Below, piece after piece: positions 23,371-36,233 of a stretch of DNA of 64,000 nucleotides; position 1 is the stretch's first letter; the number at the start of each line of letters is the position of its first letter. The notes below the pieces were generated by a model. That model saw nothing but the letters and a program-made list of their open reading frames with translations, searched no databases and was not told the origin of the DNA. Source of the stretch: Luzula sylvatica (lineage: Eukaryota; Streptophyta; Magnoliopsida; Poales; Juncaceae); the NCBI GenBank assembly GCA_946800325.1, contig OX326956.1:74907087-74971086 (forward strand), given 5' to 3'. A program made the translations under genes and the position numbers.

Positions 23371-26300
23371 TAGTTTGTTGTTTTCATCAAAAAAAGAAAA
23401 TTAGTTTGTGGTTTTCTTCAAGAAAAGAAAATTATTTTGTGGTTTTCTTCAAAGAAAGAAAATTAGTTTGTGGTTTTCTTCAATAAAAAAAAATTAGTTT
23501 GTTGTTTTCTTCAAAAAAAGAAAAAATTAGTTTGTGGTTTTCTTCAAAAAAATAAAAAATTAGTTTGTGGTTTTCTTCAAATAAAGAAAATTAGTTTATG
23601 GTTTTCTTCAAGAAAAGAAAATTAGTTTGTGGTTTTCTTCAAAAAAAAGAAAATTAGTTTGTGGTTTTCTTCAAAAATACGAAAATTAGTTTTCGGTTTT
23701 TTAAAAAAAAAAAGAAAATTAGTTTGTGGTTTTCTTCAAAAAAAAAAAAATTTGTGATTTTCTTCAAAAAAAAAAATTAGTTTGTGGTTTTATTCAAAAA
23801 AAGAAAATTAGTTTGTGGTTTTCTTCAAAACAAAAAAAAAAGTTTGTGGTTTTCTTCAAAAAAATAAAATTAGTTTGTGGTTTTCTCCAAAAAAAGAAAA
23901 TTAGTTTGTGGTTTTCTTCAAAAAAAAAAATTAGTATGTGGTTTTCTTCAAAAAAGATAAATTAGTTTGTGGTTTTCTTCACAAAAAGAAAATTAGTTTG
24001 TGGTTTAAATCAAAAAAAAGAAAATTAGTTTGTGGTTTTTTTCAAAAAAAGAAAAATTAGTTTGTGATTTTCTTCAAAAAAAAAAAATTAGTTTGTAGTT
24101 TGTTTCAAAAAAAGAAAAATATTTTGTGGTTTTCTTCAAAAAAACAAAATTAGTTTGTGGTTTTCTTCAAAAATATAAAATTAGTTGGTTTTCTTCAAAA
24201 AAAGAAAATTAGTTTGTGGTTTTCTTCAAAAAAAGAAAAATTAGTTTGTGGTTTTCTTCAAAAAAGAAAAATTAGTTTGTGGTTTTCTTCAGAAAAAGAA
24301 AATTAGTTTGTGGTTTTCTCCAAAAAAAGAAAATTAGCTTGAGGTTTTCATCAAAAAAAGAAAAAATTGTTTGTGGTCTTCTTCAAAAAAATAAAATTAG
24401 TTTCTGGTTTTCTCCAAAAAAATAAAATTAGTTTGTGGTTTTCATCAAAAAAAGAAAATTAGTTTGTGGTTTTCTTCAAAAAAAGAAAATTAGTTTGTGG
24501 TTTTCTATAAAAAAGAAAAATTAGTTTGTGGTTTTCTACACAAAATGAAAATTTTTTTCTGGTTTTCTTCAAAAAAAAATTAGTTTGTGATTTTCTTCAA
24601 AAAAAGAAAATTAGTTTGTAGTTTGTTTCAAAAAAAGAAAAATAGTTTTTGGTTTTCTTCAAAAAAAGAAAATTAGTTTGTGGTTTTCTTCAAAAAAAGA
24701 AAATTAGTTTGTGGTTTTCTTTAAAAAAAGAGAATTAGTTTGTCTATTTCTTAAAAAAAAGAAATACTAGTTTGTGGTTTTCTTCAAAGAAAGAAAATTA
24801 GTTTGTGGTTTTCTTCAATAAAAAAAAATTAGTTTGTGGTTTTCTTCAAAAAAAGAAAAATTAGTTTGTGGTTTTCTTAAAAAAAAGAAAAAATAATTTG
24901 TGGTTTTCTTCAAAAAATGAAAACTGGTTTGTGGTTTTCTTCAAGAAAAGAAAATTAGTTTGTGGTTTTCTTCAAAAAAATTAATTAGTTTGTGGTTTTC
25001 TTCAAAAAAAAGACAATTAGTTTGTGATTTTCTTGAAAAAAAGAATTAGTTTGTGGTTTTCATCAAAAACCGAAAAATAGTTTGTGGTTTTCTTCAAAAA
25101 AAGAATATTAGTATTTGGTTTTCTTCACAATAATGAAATTAGTTTGTGTTTTTCTTCAAAAAAAGAAAATTAGTTTGTGGTTTTCTTCAAAAAACAGAAA
25201 ATTAGTTTGTGGTTTTTTCAAAAAAAATAAAATTAGTTTGTGATTTTCTTCAAAAAAAGAATAAGTGTGTGGTTTTCATCAAAACAGAAAAATAGTTTGT
25301 GGTTTTCTTGAAAAAAAGAATATTAGTATTTGGTTTTCTTCAAAATAAGGAAATAGTTTGTGGTTTTCTTGAAAAAAATAAAAAATTAGTTTGTGGTTTT
25401 CTTAAAAAAAAGAAAATTAGTTTTTGGTTTTCTTCAAGAAAAGAAAATTAGTTTGTGGTTTTCTTCAAAAAAAAGAAAATTAGTTTGTGGTTTTCTTCAA
25501 AAAAACGAAAATTAGGTTTCGGTTTTTTCAAAAAAAAAAGAAAATTAGTTCGTGGTTTTCTTAAAAAATAAAATAAATAGTTTGTGGTTTTCTTCAAAAA
25601 ATGAAAATTAGTTTGTGGTTTTCTTCAAGAAAAGAAAATTAGTTTGTGGTTTTCTTCAAAAAAATTAATTAGTTTGTGGTTTTCTTAAAAAAAAAGAAAA
25701 TTAGTTTGTGGTTTTCTCCAAAAAAAGAAAAAATTAGTTTGTGGTTTTCATCAAAAAAAGAAAAAATTGTTTGTGGTTTTCTTCAAAAAAATAAAATTAG
25801 TTTATGGTTTTCTCAAAAAAAAATAAAATTAGTTTGTGGTTTTCATCAAAAAAAGAAAATTAGTTTGTGATTTTCTTCAAAAAAAGAAAATTAGTTTGTG
25901 GTTTTCTATAAAAAAGAAAAATTAGTTTGTGGTTTTCTACACAAAATGAAAATTTGTTTGTGGTTTTCTTCAAAAAAAAAATTAGTTTGTGATTTTCTTC
26001 AAAAAAAGAGAATTAGTTTGTCTATTTCTTCAAAAAATGAAATACTAGTTAGTGGTTTTCTTCAAAGAAAGAAAATTAGTTTGTGGTTTTCTTCAATAAA
26101 AAAAAATTAGTTTGTGGTTTTCTCCAAAAAAAGAAAAATTAGTTTGTGGTTTTCATAAAAAAAAGAAAAAATAATTTGTGGTTTTCTTCAAAAAATGAAA
26201 ACTAGTTTGTGGTTTTCTTCAAGAAAAGAAAATTAGTTTGTGGTTTTCGTCAAAAAAATTAATTAGTTTGTGGTTTTCTTCAAAAAAAATAAAATTAGTT

Positions 26301-26758
26301 TGTGGTTTTTTTCATAGAAAGAAAATTAGTTTGGGGTTTTCTTCAATAAAAAAGAATAGTTTGTGGTTTTCTTCAAAAAAAGAAAAATTAGTTTGTGGTT
26401 TTCTTCAAAAAAAAAAAAAATAGTTTGTGATTTTCTTCAAAAAATGAACTTTGTTCGTGGTTTTCTTCAAAAAAAGAAAATTAGTTTGTGGTTTTCTTCA
26501 AAAAAAAAAAATTAGTTTGTTGTTTTCTTAAAAAAAAATAATTAGTTTGTGGGTTTATTCAAAAAAAGAAAAATTAGTTTGTGATTTTCTTCAAAAAATG
26601 AAATTTGTTCGTGGTTTTCTTCAAAAAAAGAAAATTAGTTTGTGATTTTCTTCAAAAAAAGAAAATTAGTTTGTAGTTTTCATCAATAAAATAAAATTAG
26701 TTTGTGGTTTTCATCAAAAAAAGAAAATTAATTTGTGGTTTTCTTCAAAAAAAAAAAA
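23371..26758 (+). repeat. Gamma HOR copy 2 (about 3388 bp)
   Basis: Matches copy 1 closely: TTTAAATC at 24004, short monomer at 24180, ATACTAG at 24764 and 26042. Differences are few, for example TTTGTGG instead of TTAGTGG after 24764. The end is about 65 bp longer, with an added CAAAAAATGAAATTTGTTCG pair near 26595. Confidence 0.87.
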
Positions 26759-29731
26759 TAGTTTGTTGTTTTCTTCAAAAAAAGAAATTTAGTTTGTGGT
26801 TTTCTTCAAGAAAAGAAAATTATTTTGTGGTTTTCTTCAAAGAAAGAAAATTAGTTTGTGGTTTTCTTCAATAAAAAAAAATTAGTTTGTTGTTTTCTTC
26901 AAAAAAAGAAAAAATTAGTTTGTGGTTTTCTTCAAAAAAATAAAAAATTAGTTTGTGGTTTTCTTCAAATAAAGAAAATTAGTTTATGGATTTCTTCAAG
27001 AAAAGAAAATTAGTTTGTGGTTTTCTTCAAAAAAAAATTAGTTTGTGGTTTTCTTCAAAAAAAAGAAAATTAGTTTGTGGTTTTCTTCAAAAAAACGAAA
27101 ATTAGTTTTCGGTTTTTTCAAAAAAAAAAAAATTAGTTTGTGGTTTTCTTCAAAAAAAAAAAATTTGTGATTTTCTTCAAAAAAAAAAATTAGTTTGTGG
27201 TTTTATTCAAAAAAAGAAAATTAGTTTGTGGTTTTCTTCAAAACAAAAAAAAAAGTTTGTGGTTTTCTTCAAAAAAATAAAATTAGTTTGTGGTTTTCTC
27301 CAAAAAAAGAAAATTAGTTTGTGGTTTTCTTCAAAAAATAAATTAGTATGTGGTTTTCTTCAAAAAAGATAAATTAGTTTGTGGTTTTCTTCACAAAAAG
27401 AAAATTAGTTTGTGGTTTAAATCAAAAAAAAGAAAATTAGTTTGTGGTTTTTTTCAAAAAAAGAAAAATTAGTTTGGGATTTTCTTAAAAAAAAAAAAAT
27501 TAGTTTGTAGTTTGTTTCAAAAAAAGAAAACTATTTTGTGGTTTTCTTAAAAAAAACAAAATTAGTTTGTGATTTTCTTCAAAAAAAGAAAATTAGTTGG
27601 TTTTCTTCAAAAAAAGAAAATTAGTTTGTGGTTTTCTTCAAAAAAAGAAAAATTAGTTTGTGGTTTTCTTCAAAAAAGAAAAATTAGTTTGTGGTTTTCT
27701 TCACAAAAAGAAAATTAGTTTGTGGTTTTCTCCAAAAAAAGAAAATTAGTTTGAGGTTTTCATCAAAAAAAGAAAAAATTGTTTGTGGTCTTCTTCAAAA
27801 AAATAAAATTAGTTTCTGGTTTTCTCCAAAAAAATAAAATTAGTTTGTGGTTTTCATCAAAAAAAGAAAATTAGTTTGTGGTTTTCTTCAAAAAAAGAAA
27901 ATTAGTTTGTGGTTTTCTATAAAAAAGAAAAATTAGTTTGTGGTTTTCTACACAAAATGAAAATTAGTTTGTGGTTTTCTTCAAAAAAAAATTAGTTTGT
28001 GATTTTCTTCAAAAAAAGAAAATTAGTTTGTAGTTTGTTTCAAAAAAAGAAAAATAGTTTTTTGTTTTCTTCAAAAAAAGAAAATTAGTTTGTGGTTTTC
28101 TTCAAAAAAAGAAAATTAGTTTGTGGTTTTCTTTAAAAAAAGAGAATTAGTTTGTCTATTTCTTAAAAAAAAGAAATACTAGTCAGTGGTTTTCTTCAAA
28201 GAAAGAAAATTAGTTTGTGGTTTTCTTCAAGAAAAAAAAATTAGTTTGTGGTTTTCTTCAAAAAAAGAAAAATTAGTTTCTGGTTTTCTTAAAAAAAAGA
28301 AAAAATAATTTGTGGTTTTCTTCAAAAAATGAAAACTAGTTTGTGGTTTTCTTCAAGAAAAGAAAATTAGTTTGTGGTTTTCTTCAAAAAAATTAATTAG
28401 TTTGTGGTTTTCTTAAAAAAAAAGACAATTAGTTTGTGATTTTCTTGAAAAAAAGAATTAGTTTGTGGTTTTCATCAAAAACCGAAAAATAGTTTGTGGT
28501 TTTCTTCAAAAAAAGAATATTAGTATTTGGTTTTCTTCACAATAATGAAATTAGTTTGTGTTTTTCTTCAAAAAAAGAAAATTAGTTTGTGGTTTTCTTC
28601 AAAAAACAGAAAATTAGTTTGTGGTTTTTTCAAAAAAAATAAAATTAGTTTGTGATTTTCTTCAAAAAAAGAATTAGTGTGTGGTTTTCATCAAAACAGA
28701 AAAATAGTTTGTGGTTTTCTTGAAAAAAAGAATATTAGTATTTGGTTTTCTTCAAAATAAGGAAATAGTTTGTGGTTTTCTTCAAAAAAATAAAAAATTA
28801 GTTTGTGGTTTTCTTAAAAAAAAAGAAAATTAGTTTGTGGTTTTCTTCAAGAAAAGAAAATTAGTTTGTGGTTTTCTTCAAAAAAAAGAAAATTAGTTTG
28901 TGGTTTTCTTCAAAAAAACGAAAATTAGGTTTCGGTTTTTTCAAAAAAAAAGAAAATTAGTTCGTGGTTTTCTTAAAAAATAAAATAAATAGTTTGTGGT
29001 TTTCTTCAAAAAATGAAAATTAGTTTGTGGTTTTCTTCAAGAAAAGAAAATTAGTTTGTGGTTTTCTTCAAAAAAATTAATTAGTTTGTGGTTTTCTTCA
29101 AAAAAAAAGAAAATTAGTTTGTGGTTTTCTCCAAAAAAAGAAAATTAGTTTGTGGTTTTCATCAAAAAAAGAAAAAATTGTTTGTGGTTTTCTTAAAAAA
29201 AAAAAAATTAGTTTATGGTTTTCTCCAAAAAAAATAAAATTAGTTTGTGGTTTTCATCAAAAAAAGAAAATTAGTTTGTGGTTTTCTTCAAAAAAAGATA
29301 ATTAGTTTGTGGTTTTCTATAAAAAAGAAAAATTAGTTTGTGGTTTTCTACACAAAATGAAAATTTGTTTGTGGTTTTCTTCAAAAAAAAATTAGTTTGT
29401 GATTTTCTTCAAAAAAAGAAAATTAGTTTGTAGTTTGTTTCAAAAAAAGAAAAATAGTTTTTTGTTTTCTTCAAAAAAAGAAAATTAGTTTGTGGTTTTC
29501 TTCAAAAAAAGAAAATTAGTTTGTGGTTTTCTTTAAAAAAAGAGAATTAGTTTGTCTATTTCTTAAAAAAAAGAAATACTAGTTAGTGGTTTTCTTCAAA
29601 GAAAGAAAATTAGTTTGTGATTTTCTTCAAAAAAAGAAAATTAGTTTGTGGTTTTCATAAAAAAAATAAAATTAGTTTGTGGTTTTCATCAAAAAAAGAA
29701 AATTAATTTGTGGTTTTCTTCAAAAAAAAAA
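26759..29731 (+). repeat. Gamma HOR copy 3 (about 2973 bp)
   Basis: Keeps the gamma landmarks (TTTAAATC at 27416, ATACTAG at 28176 and 29576) but is a shorter subtype. After the second ATACTAG monomer it returns almost at once to the unit start, so the TTTGGGG / CATAGAAAG section of copies 1 and 2 is missing. The two ATACTAG monomers are 1400 bp apart here against about 1277 bp in copies 1 and 2. The short-monomer context near 27592 differs from the other copies. Confidence 0.85.
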
Positions 29732-32707
29732 TAGTTTGTTGTTTTCTTCAAAAAACGAAAATTAGGTTGTGGTTTTCTTCAAGAAAAGTAAATTATTTTG
29801 TGGTTTTCTTCAAAGAAAGAAAATTAGTTTGTGGTTTTCTTCAATAAAAAAAAATTAGTTTGTTGTTTTCTTCAAAAAAAGAAAAAATTAGTTTGTGGTT
29901 TTCTTCAAAAAAATAAAAAATTAGTTTGTGGTTTTCTTCAAATAAAGAAAATTAGTTTATGGTTTTCTTCAAGAAATGAAAATTAGTTTGTGGTTTTCTT
30001 CAAAAAAAAATTAGTTTGTGGTTTTCTTCAAAAAAAAGAAAATTAGTTTGTGGTTTTCTTCAAAAAAACCAAAATTAGTTTTCGGTTTTTTCAAAAAAAA
30101 AGAAAATTAGTTTGTGGTTTTCTTCAAAAAAAAAAAAATTTGTGATTTTCTTCAAATAAAAAAATTAGTTTGTGGTTTTATTCAAAAAAAGAAAATTAGT
30201 TTGTGGTTTTCTTCAAAACAAAAAAAAAAGTTTGTGGTATTCTTCAAAAAAATAAAATTAGTTTGTGGTTTTCTCCAAAAAAAGAAAATTAGTTTGTGGT
30301 TTTCTTCAAAAAAAAAAATTAGTATGTGGTTTTCTTCAAAAAAGATAAATTAGTCTGTGGTTTTCTTCACAAAAAGAAAATTAGTTTGTGGTTTAAATCA
30401 AAAAAAAAAAATTAGTTTGTGGTTTTTTTCAAAAAAAGAAAAATTAGTTTGTGAATTTCTTAAAAAAAAAAAAAATTAGTTTGTAGTTTGTTTCAAAAAA
30501 AGAAAAATATTTTGTGGTTTTCTTCAAAAAAACAAAATTAGTTTGTGGTTTTCTTCAAAAATATAAAATTAGTTGGTTTTCTTCAAAAAAAGAAAATTAG
30601 TTTGTGGTTTTCTTCAAAAAAAGAAAAATTAGTTTGTGGTTTTCTTCAAAAAAGAAAAATTAGTTTGTGGTTTTCTTCACAAAAAGAAAATGAGTTTGTG
30701 GTTTTCTCCAAAAAAAGAAAATTAGTTTGAGGTTTTCATCAAAAAAAGAAAAAATTGTTTGTGGTCTTCTTCAAAAAAATAAAATTAGTTTCTGGTTTTC
30801 TCCAAAAAAATAAAATTAGTTTGTGGTTTTCATCAAAAAAAGAAAATTAGTTTGTGGTTTTCTTCAAAAAAAGAAAATTAGTTTGTGGTTTTCTATAAAA
30901 AAGAAAAATTAGTTTGTGGTTTTCTACACAAAATGAAAATTAGTTTGTGGTTTTCTTCAAAAAAAAATTAGTTTGTGATTTTCTTCAAAAAAAGAAAATT
31001 AGTTTGTAGTTTGTTTCAAAAAAAGAAAAATAGTTTTTTGTTTTCTTCAAAAAAAGAAAATTAGTTTGTGGTTTTCTTCAAAAAAAGAAAATTAGTTTGT
31101 GGTTTTCTTTAAAAAAAGAGAATTAGTTTGTCTATTTCTTAAAAAAAAGAAATACTAGTCAGTGGTTTTCTTCAAAGAAAGAAAATTAGTTTGTGGTTTT
31201 CTTCAATAAAAAAAAATTAGTTTGTGGTTTTCTTCAAAAAAAGAAAAATTAGTTTCTGGTTTTCTTAAAAAAAGGAAAAAATAATTTGTGGTTTTCTTCA
31301 AAAAATGAAAACTAGTTTGTGGTTTTCTTCAAGAAAAGAAAATTAGTTTGTGGTTTTCTTCAAAAAAATTAATTAGTTTGTGGTTTTCTTAAAAAAAAAG
31401 ACAATTAGTTTGTGATTTTCTTGAAAAAAAGAATTAGTTTGTGGTTTTCATCAAAAACCGAAAAATAGTTTGTGGTTTTCTTCAAAAAAAGAATATTAGT
31501 ATTTGGTTTTCTTCACAATAATGAAATTAGTTTGTGTTTTTCTTCAAAAAAAGAAAATTAGTTTGTGGTTTTCTTCAAAAAATAGAAAATTAGTTTGTGG
31601 TTTTTTCAAAAAAAATAAAATTAGTTTGTGATTTTCTTCAAAAAAAGAATTAGTGTGTGGTTTTCATCAAAACAGAAAAATAGTTTGTGGTTTTCTTGAA
31701 AAAAAGAATATTAGTATTTGGTTTTCTTCAAAATAAGGAAATAGTTTGTGGTTTTCTTCAAAAAAATAAAAAATTAGTTTGTGGTTTTCTTAAAAAAAAA
31801 GAAAATTAGTTTGTGGTTTTCTTCAAGAAAAGAAAATTAGTTTGTGGTTTTCTTCAAAAAAAAGAAAATTAGTTTGTGGTTTTCTTCAAAAAAACGAAAA
31901 TTAGGTTTCGGTTTTTTCAAAAAAAAAGAAAATTAGTTCGTGGTTTTCTTAAAAAATAAAATAAATAGTTTGTGGTTTTCTTCAAAAAATGAAAATTAGT
32001 TTGTGGTTTTCTTCAAGAAAAGAAAATTAGTTTGTGGTTTTCTTCAAAAAAATTAATTAGTTTGTGGTTTTCTTCAAAAAAAAAGAAAATTAGTTTGTGG
32101 TTTTCTCCAAAAAAAGAAAATTAGTTTGTGGTTTTCATCAAAAAAAGAAAAAATTGTTTGTGGTTTTCTTAAAAAAAAAAAAATTAGTTTATGGTTTTCT
32201 CCAAAAAAAATAAAATTAGTTTGTGGTTTTCATCAAAAAAAGAAAATTAGTTTGTGGTTTTCTTCAAAAAAAGATAATTAGTTTGTGGTTTTCTATAAAA
32301 AAGAAAAATTAGTTTGTGGTTTTCTACACAAAATGAAAATTTGTTTGTGGTTTTCTTCAAAAAAAAATTAGTTTGTGATTTTCTTCAAAAAAAGAAAATT
32401 AGTTTGTAGTTTGTTTCAAAAAAAGAAAAATAGTTTTTTGTTTTCTTCAAAAAAAGAAAATTAGTTTGTGGTTTTCTTCAAAAAAAGAAAATTAGTTTGT
32501 GGTTTTCTTTAAAAAAAGAGAATTAGTTTGTCTATTTCTTAAAAAAAAGAAATACTAGTTAGTGGTTTTCTTCAAAGAAAGAAAATTAGTTTGTGATTTT
32601 CTTCAAAAAAAGAAAATTAGTTTGTGGTTTTCATAAAAAAAATAAAATTAGTTTGTGGTTTTCATCAAAAAAAGAAAATTAATTTGTGGTTTTCTTCAAA
32701 AAAAAAA
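29732..32707 (+). repeat. Gamma HOR copy 4 (2976 bp)
   Basis: Same short subtype as copy 3: TTTAAATC at 30392, short monomer near 30568, ATACTAG at 31152 and 32552, each 2976 bp after its partner in copy 3. Copy 4 and copy 5 share CCAAAATTAGTTTTCGG (near 30068 and 33044), where other copies have CGAAAATTAG. This marks them as closer relatives. Confidence 0.86.
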
Positions 32708-34890
32708 TAGTTTGTTGTTTTCTTCAAAAAAAGAAAATTAGTTTGTGGTTTTCTTCAAGAAAAGTAAATTATTTTGTGGTTTTCTTCAAAGAAAGAAAAT
32801 TAGTTTGTGGTTTTCTTCAATAAAAAAAAATTAGTTTGTTGTTTTCTTCAAAAAAAGAAAAAATTAGTTTGTGGTTTTCTTCAAAAAAATAAAAAATTAG
32901 TTTGTGGTTTTCTTCAAATAAAGAAAATTAGTTTATGGTTTTCTTCAAGAAATGAAAATTAGTATGTGGTTTTCTTCAAAAAAAAATTAGTTTGTGGTTT
33001 TCTTCAAAAAAAAGAAAATTAGTTTGTGGTTTTCTTCAAAAAAACCAAAATTAGTTTTCGGTTTTTTCAAAAAAAAAGAAAATTAGTTTGTGGTTTTCTT
33101 AAAAAAAAAAAAAATTTGTGATTTTCTTCAAAAAAAAAAATTAGTTTGTGGTTTTATTCAAAAAAAGAAAATTAGTTTGTGGTTTTCTTCAAAACAAAAA
33201 AAAAAAGTTTGTGGTATTCTTCAAAAAAATAAATTTAGTTTGTGGTTTTCTCCAAAAAAAGAAAATTAGTTTGTGGTTTTCTTCAAAAAAAAAAATTAGT
33301 ATGTGGTTTTCTTCAAAAAAGATAAATTAGTCTGTGGTTTTCTTCACAAAAAGAAAATTAGTTTGTGGTTTAAATCAAAAAAAAGAAAATTAGTTTGTGG
33401 TTTTTTTCAAAAAAAGAAAAATTAGTTTGTGAATTTCTTAAAAAAAAAAAAAATTAGTTTGTAGTTTGTTTCAAAAAAAGAAAAATATTTTGTGGTTTTC
33501 TTCAAAAAAACAAAATTAGTTTGTGGTTTTCTTCAAAAATATAAAATTAGTTGGTTTTCTTCAAAAAAAGAAAATTAGTTTGTGGTTTTCTTCAAAAAAA
33601 GAAAAATTAGTTTGTGGTTTTCTTCAAAAAAGAAAAATTAGTTTGTGGTTTTCTTCACAAAAAGAAAATTAGTTTGTGGTTTTCTCCAAAAAAAGAAAAT
33701 TAGTTTGAGGTTTTCATCAAAAAAAGAAAAAATTGTTTGTGGTCTTCTTCAAAAAAATAAAATTAGTTTCTGGTTTTCTCCAAAAAAATAAAATTAGTTT
33801 GTGGTTTTCATCAAAAAAAGAAAATTAGTTTGTGGTTTTCTTCAAAAAAAGAAAATTAGTTTGTGGTTTTCTATAAAAAAGAAAAATTAGTTTGTGGTTT
33901 TCTACACAAAATGAAAATTTGTTTGTGGTTTTCTTCAAAAAAAAATTAGTTTGTGATTTTCTTCAAAAAAAGAAAATTAGTTTGAAGTTTGTTTCAAAAA
34001 AAGAAAAATAGTTTTTTGTTTTCTTCAAAAAAAGAAAATTAGTTTGTGGTTTTCTTCAAAAAAAGAAAATTAGTTTGTGGTTTTCTTTAAAAAAAGAGAA
34101 TTAGTTTGTCTATTTCTTAAAAAAAAGAAATACTAGTTAGTGGTTTTCTTCAAAGAAAGAAAATTAGTTTGTGGTTTTCTTCAAAAAACAGAAAATTAGT
34201 TTGTGGTTTTTTCAAAAAAAATAAAATTAGTTTGTGATTTTCTTCAAAAAAAGAATTAGTGTGTGGTTTTCATCAAAACAGAAAAATAGTTTGTGGTTTT
34301 CTTGAAAAAAAGAATATTAGTATTTGGTTTTCTTCAAAATAAGGAAATAGTTTGTGGTTTTCTTCAAAAAAAAAAAAAATAGTATTGTGGTTTTCTTAAA
34401 AAAAAAGAAAATTAGTTTGTGGTTTTCTTCAAGAAAAGAAAATTAGTTTGTGGTTTTCTTCAAAAAAAAGAAAATTAGTTTGTGGTTTTTTTAAAAAAAA
34501 CGAAAATTAGGTTTCGGTTTTTTAAAAAAAAAAAAAATTAGTTCGTGGTTTTCTTAAAAAATAAAATAAATAGTTTGTGGTTTTCTTCAAAAAATGAAAA
34601 TTAGTTTGTGGTTTTCTTCAAGAAAAGAAAATTAGTTTGTGGTTTTCTTCAAAAAAATTAATTAGTTTGTGGTTTTCTTCAAAAAAAAGAAAATTAGTTT
34701 GTGGTTTTCTCCAAAAAAAGAAAATTAGTTTGTGGTTTTCATCAAAAAAAGAAAAAATTGTTTGTGGTTTTCTTCAAAAAAATAAAATTAGTTTATGGTT
34801 TTCTCCAAAAAAAATAAAATTAGTTTGTGGTTTTCATCAAAAAAAGAAAATTAGTTTGTGGTTTTCTTCAAAAAAAGATAATTAGTTTGT
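32708..34890 (+). repeat. Gamma HOR copy 5, internally deleted and truncated
   Basis: Follows copy 4 at 2976-2978 bp (TTTAAATC at 33369, short monomer near 33546, ATACTAG at 34130). After that it jumps directly to the CAGAAAATTAG monomer, 59 bp later instead of 428 bp as in copy 4. The loss is about 369 bp, or 12 monomers. It then matches copy 4 again to about 34885, where CTATAAAAAAG is replaced by TTATTC and the epsilon block begins. Confidence 0.82.
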
Positions 34891-36233
34891 GGTTTTATTC
34901 AAAAAAATAAAATTTATTTGTGGTTGTCTTCAAAAAAAAAAATAGTTTGTGATTTTCTTCAAAAAAAGAAAATTAATTTGTGGTTTTCTTCAAAAAAAGA
35001 AAATTAGTTTGCAGTTTTATTCAAAAAAATAAAATTAGTTTGTTGTTTTCTTCAAAAAAAGAAAATTAGTTTGTGGTTTTCTTCAAAAAAAGAAAAATTG
35101 GTTTGTGGTTTTCTTCAAAAAAAGAAAATTAGTTTGTGGTTTTCTTCAAAAAAAAAAAATTAGTTTGTGGTCTTCTTCAAAAAAAAGAAAAAATAGTTTG
35201 TGGTCTTCTTCAAAAAAAAGAAAAAATAGCTTGTGTTTTTATTCAAAAAAAGAATATTAGTTTGTGGTTTTCTTCAAAAAAAGAAAATTAGTATGTGGTT
35301 TTCTTCAAAAAAAGATAATTAGTTTATGATTTTCATAAAAAAGAAAAGAAAATTAGTTTGAAGTTTTCTACAAAAAAAAGAAAATTAGTTTGTGTTTTTC
35401 TTCAAAAAAAGAAAATTAGTTTGTGGACATCTTCAAAAAAAGAAAATTAGTTTGTGGTTTGTTTCAAACAAAGAAAAATAGTTTTTGGTTTTCTTCAAAA
35501 AAAGAAAATTAGTTTGTGGTTTTCTTCAAAAAAAGAAAATTAGTTTGTGGTTTTATTCAAAAAAAGAAAATTAGTTTGTGGTTTTCTTTAAAAAAAGAGA
35601 ATTAGTTTGTCTATTTCTTCAAAAAATGAAATACTAGTTAGTGGTTTTCTTCAATGAAAGAGAATTAGTTTGTGGTTTTCTTCAATAAAAAATAAATAAG
35701 TTTGTGGTTTTCTTCAAAAAAAGAAAAATTAGTTTGTGGTTTTCTTCGAAAAAAGAAAAAATAAGTTTGTGGTTTTCTTCAAAAACCGAAAAATAGTTTG
35801 TGGTTTTCTCCAAAAAAAGAATATTAGTATTTGGTTTTCTTCAAAATAAGGAAATTAGAGTGTGTTTTTCTTCAAAAAAAAGAAAATTAGTTTGTGGTTT
35901 TCTTCAAAAAAAAGAAAATTAGTTTGAGGTTTTTTTCAAAGAAAGAAAATTAGTTTGTGGTTTTCTTCAATAAAAAAAAAATTAGTTTGTGGTTTTCTTC
36001 AAAAAAAGACAAAATAGTTTGTGATTTTCTTAAAAAAATGAAAATTTGTTTGTGGTTTTCTTCAAAAAAAGAAAAATTAGTTTGTGGTTTTCTTCAAAAA
36101 AAGAAAAATTAGTTCGTTGTTTTCTTCAAAAAAAAAATTAGTTTGTTGGTTTCTTCAAAAAAAGAAAAATTAGTTTGTGATTTTCTTCAAAAAAAGAAAA
36201 TTAGGTTGTGGTTTTCATCAAAAAAAGTAAATT
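34822..36233 (+). repeat. Epsilon 1412-bp duplication, unit 1
   Basis: Carries rare monomers not seen in gamma: TTTGTGGTTGTC (34917), GTGGTCTTC pairs, CATAAAAAAG followed by AAAAG near 35335, and GTGGACATC (35425). The same markers recur 1412 bp later (36329 and 36837). The 3' part (ATACTAG at 35631, CAATGAAAG at 35652, AAACCG near 35785) also recurs near 39496-40120 and 61291-61920. Confidence 0.82.
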
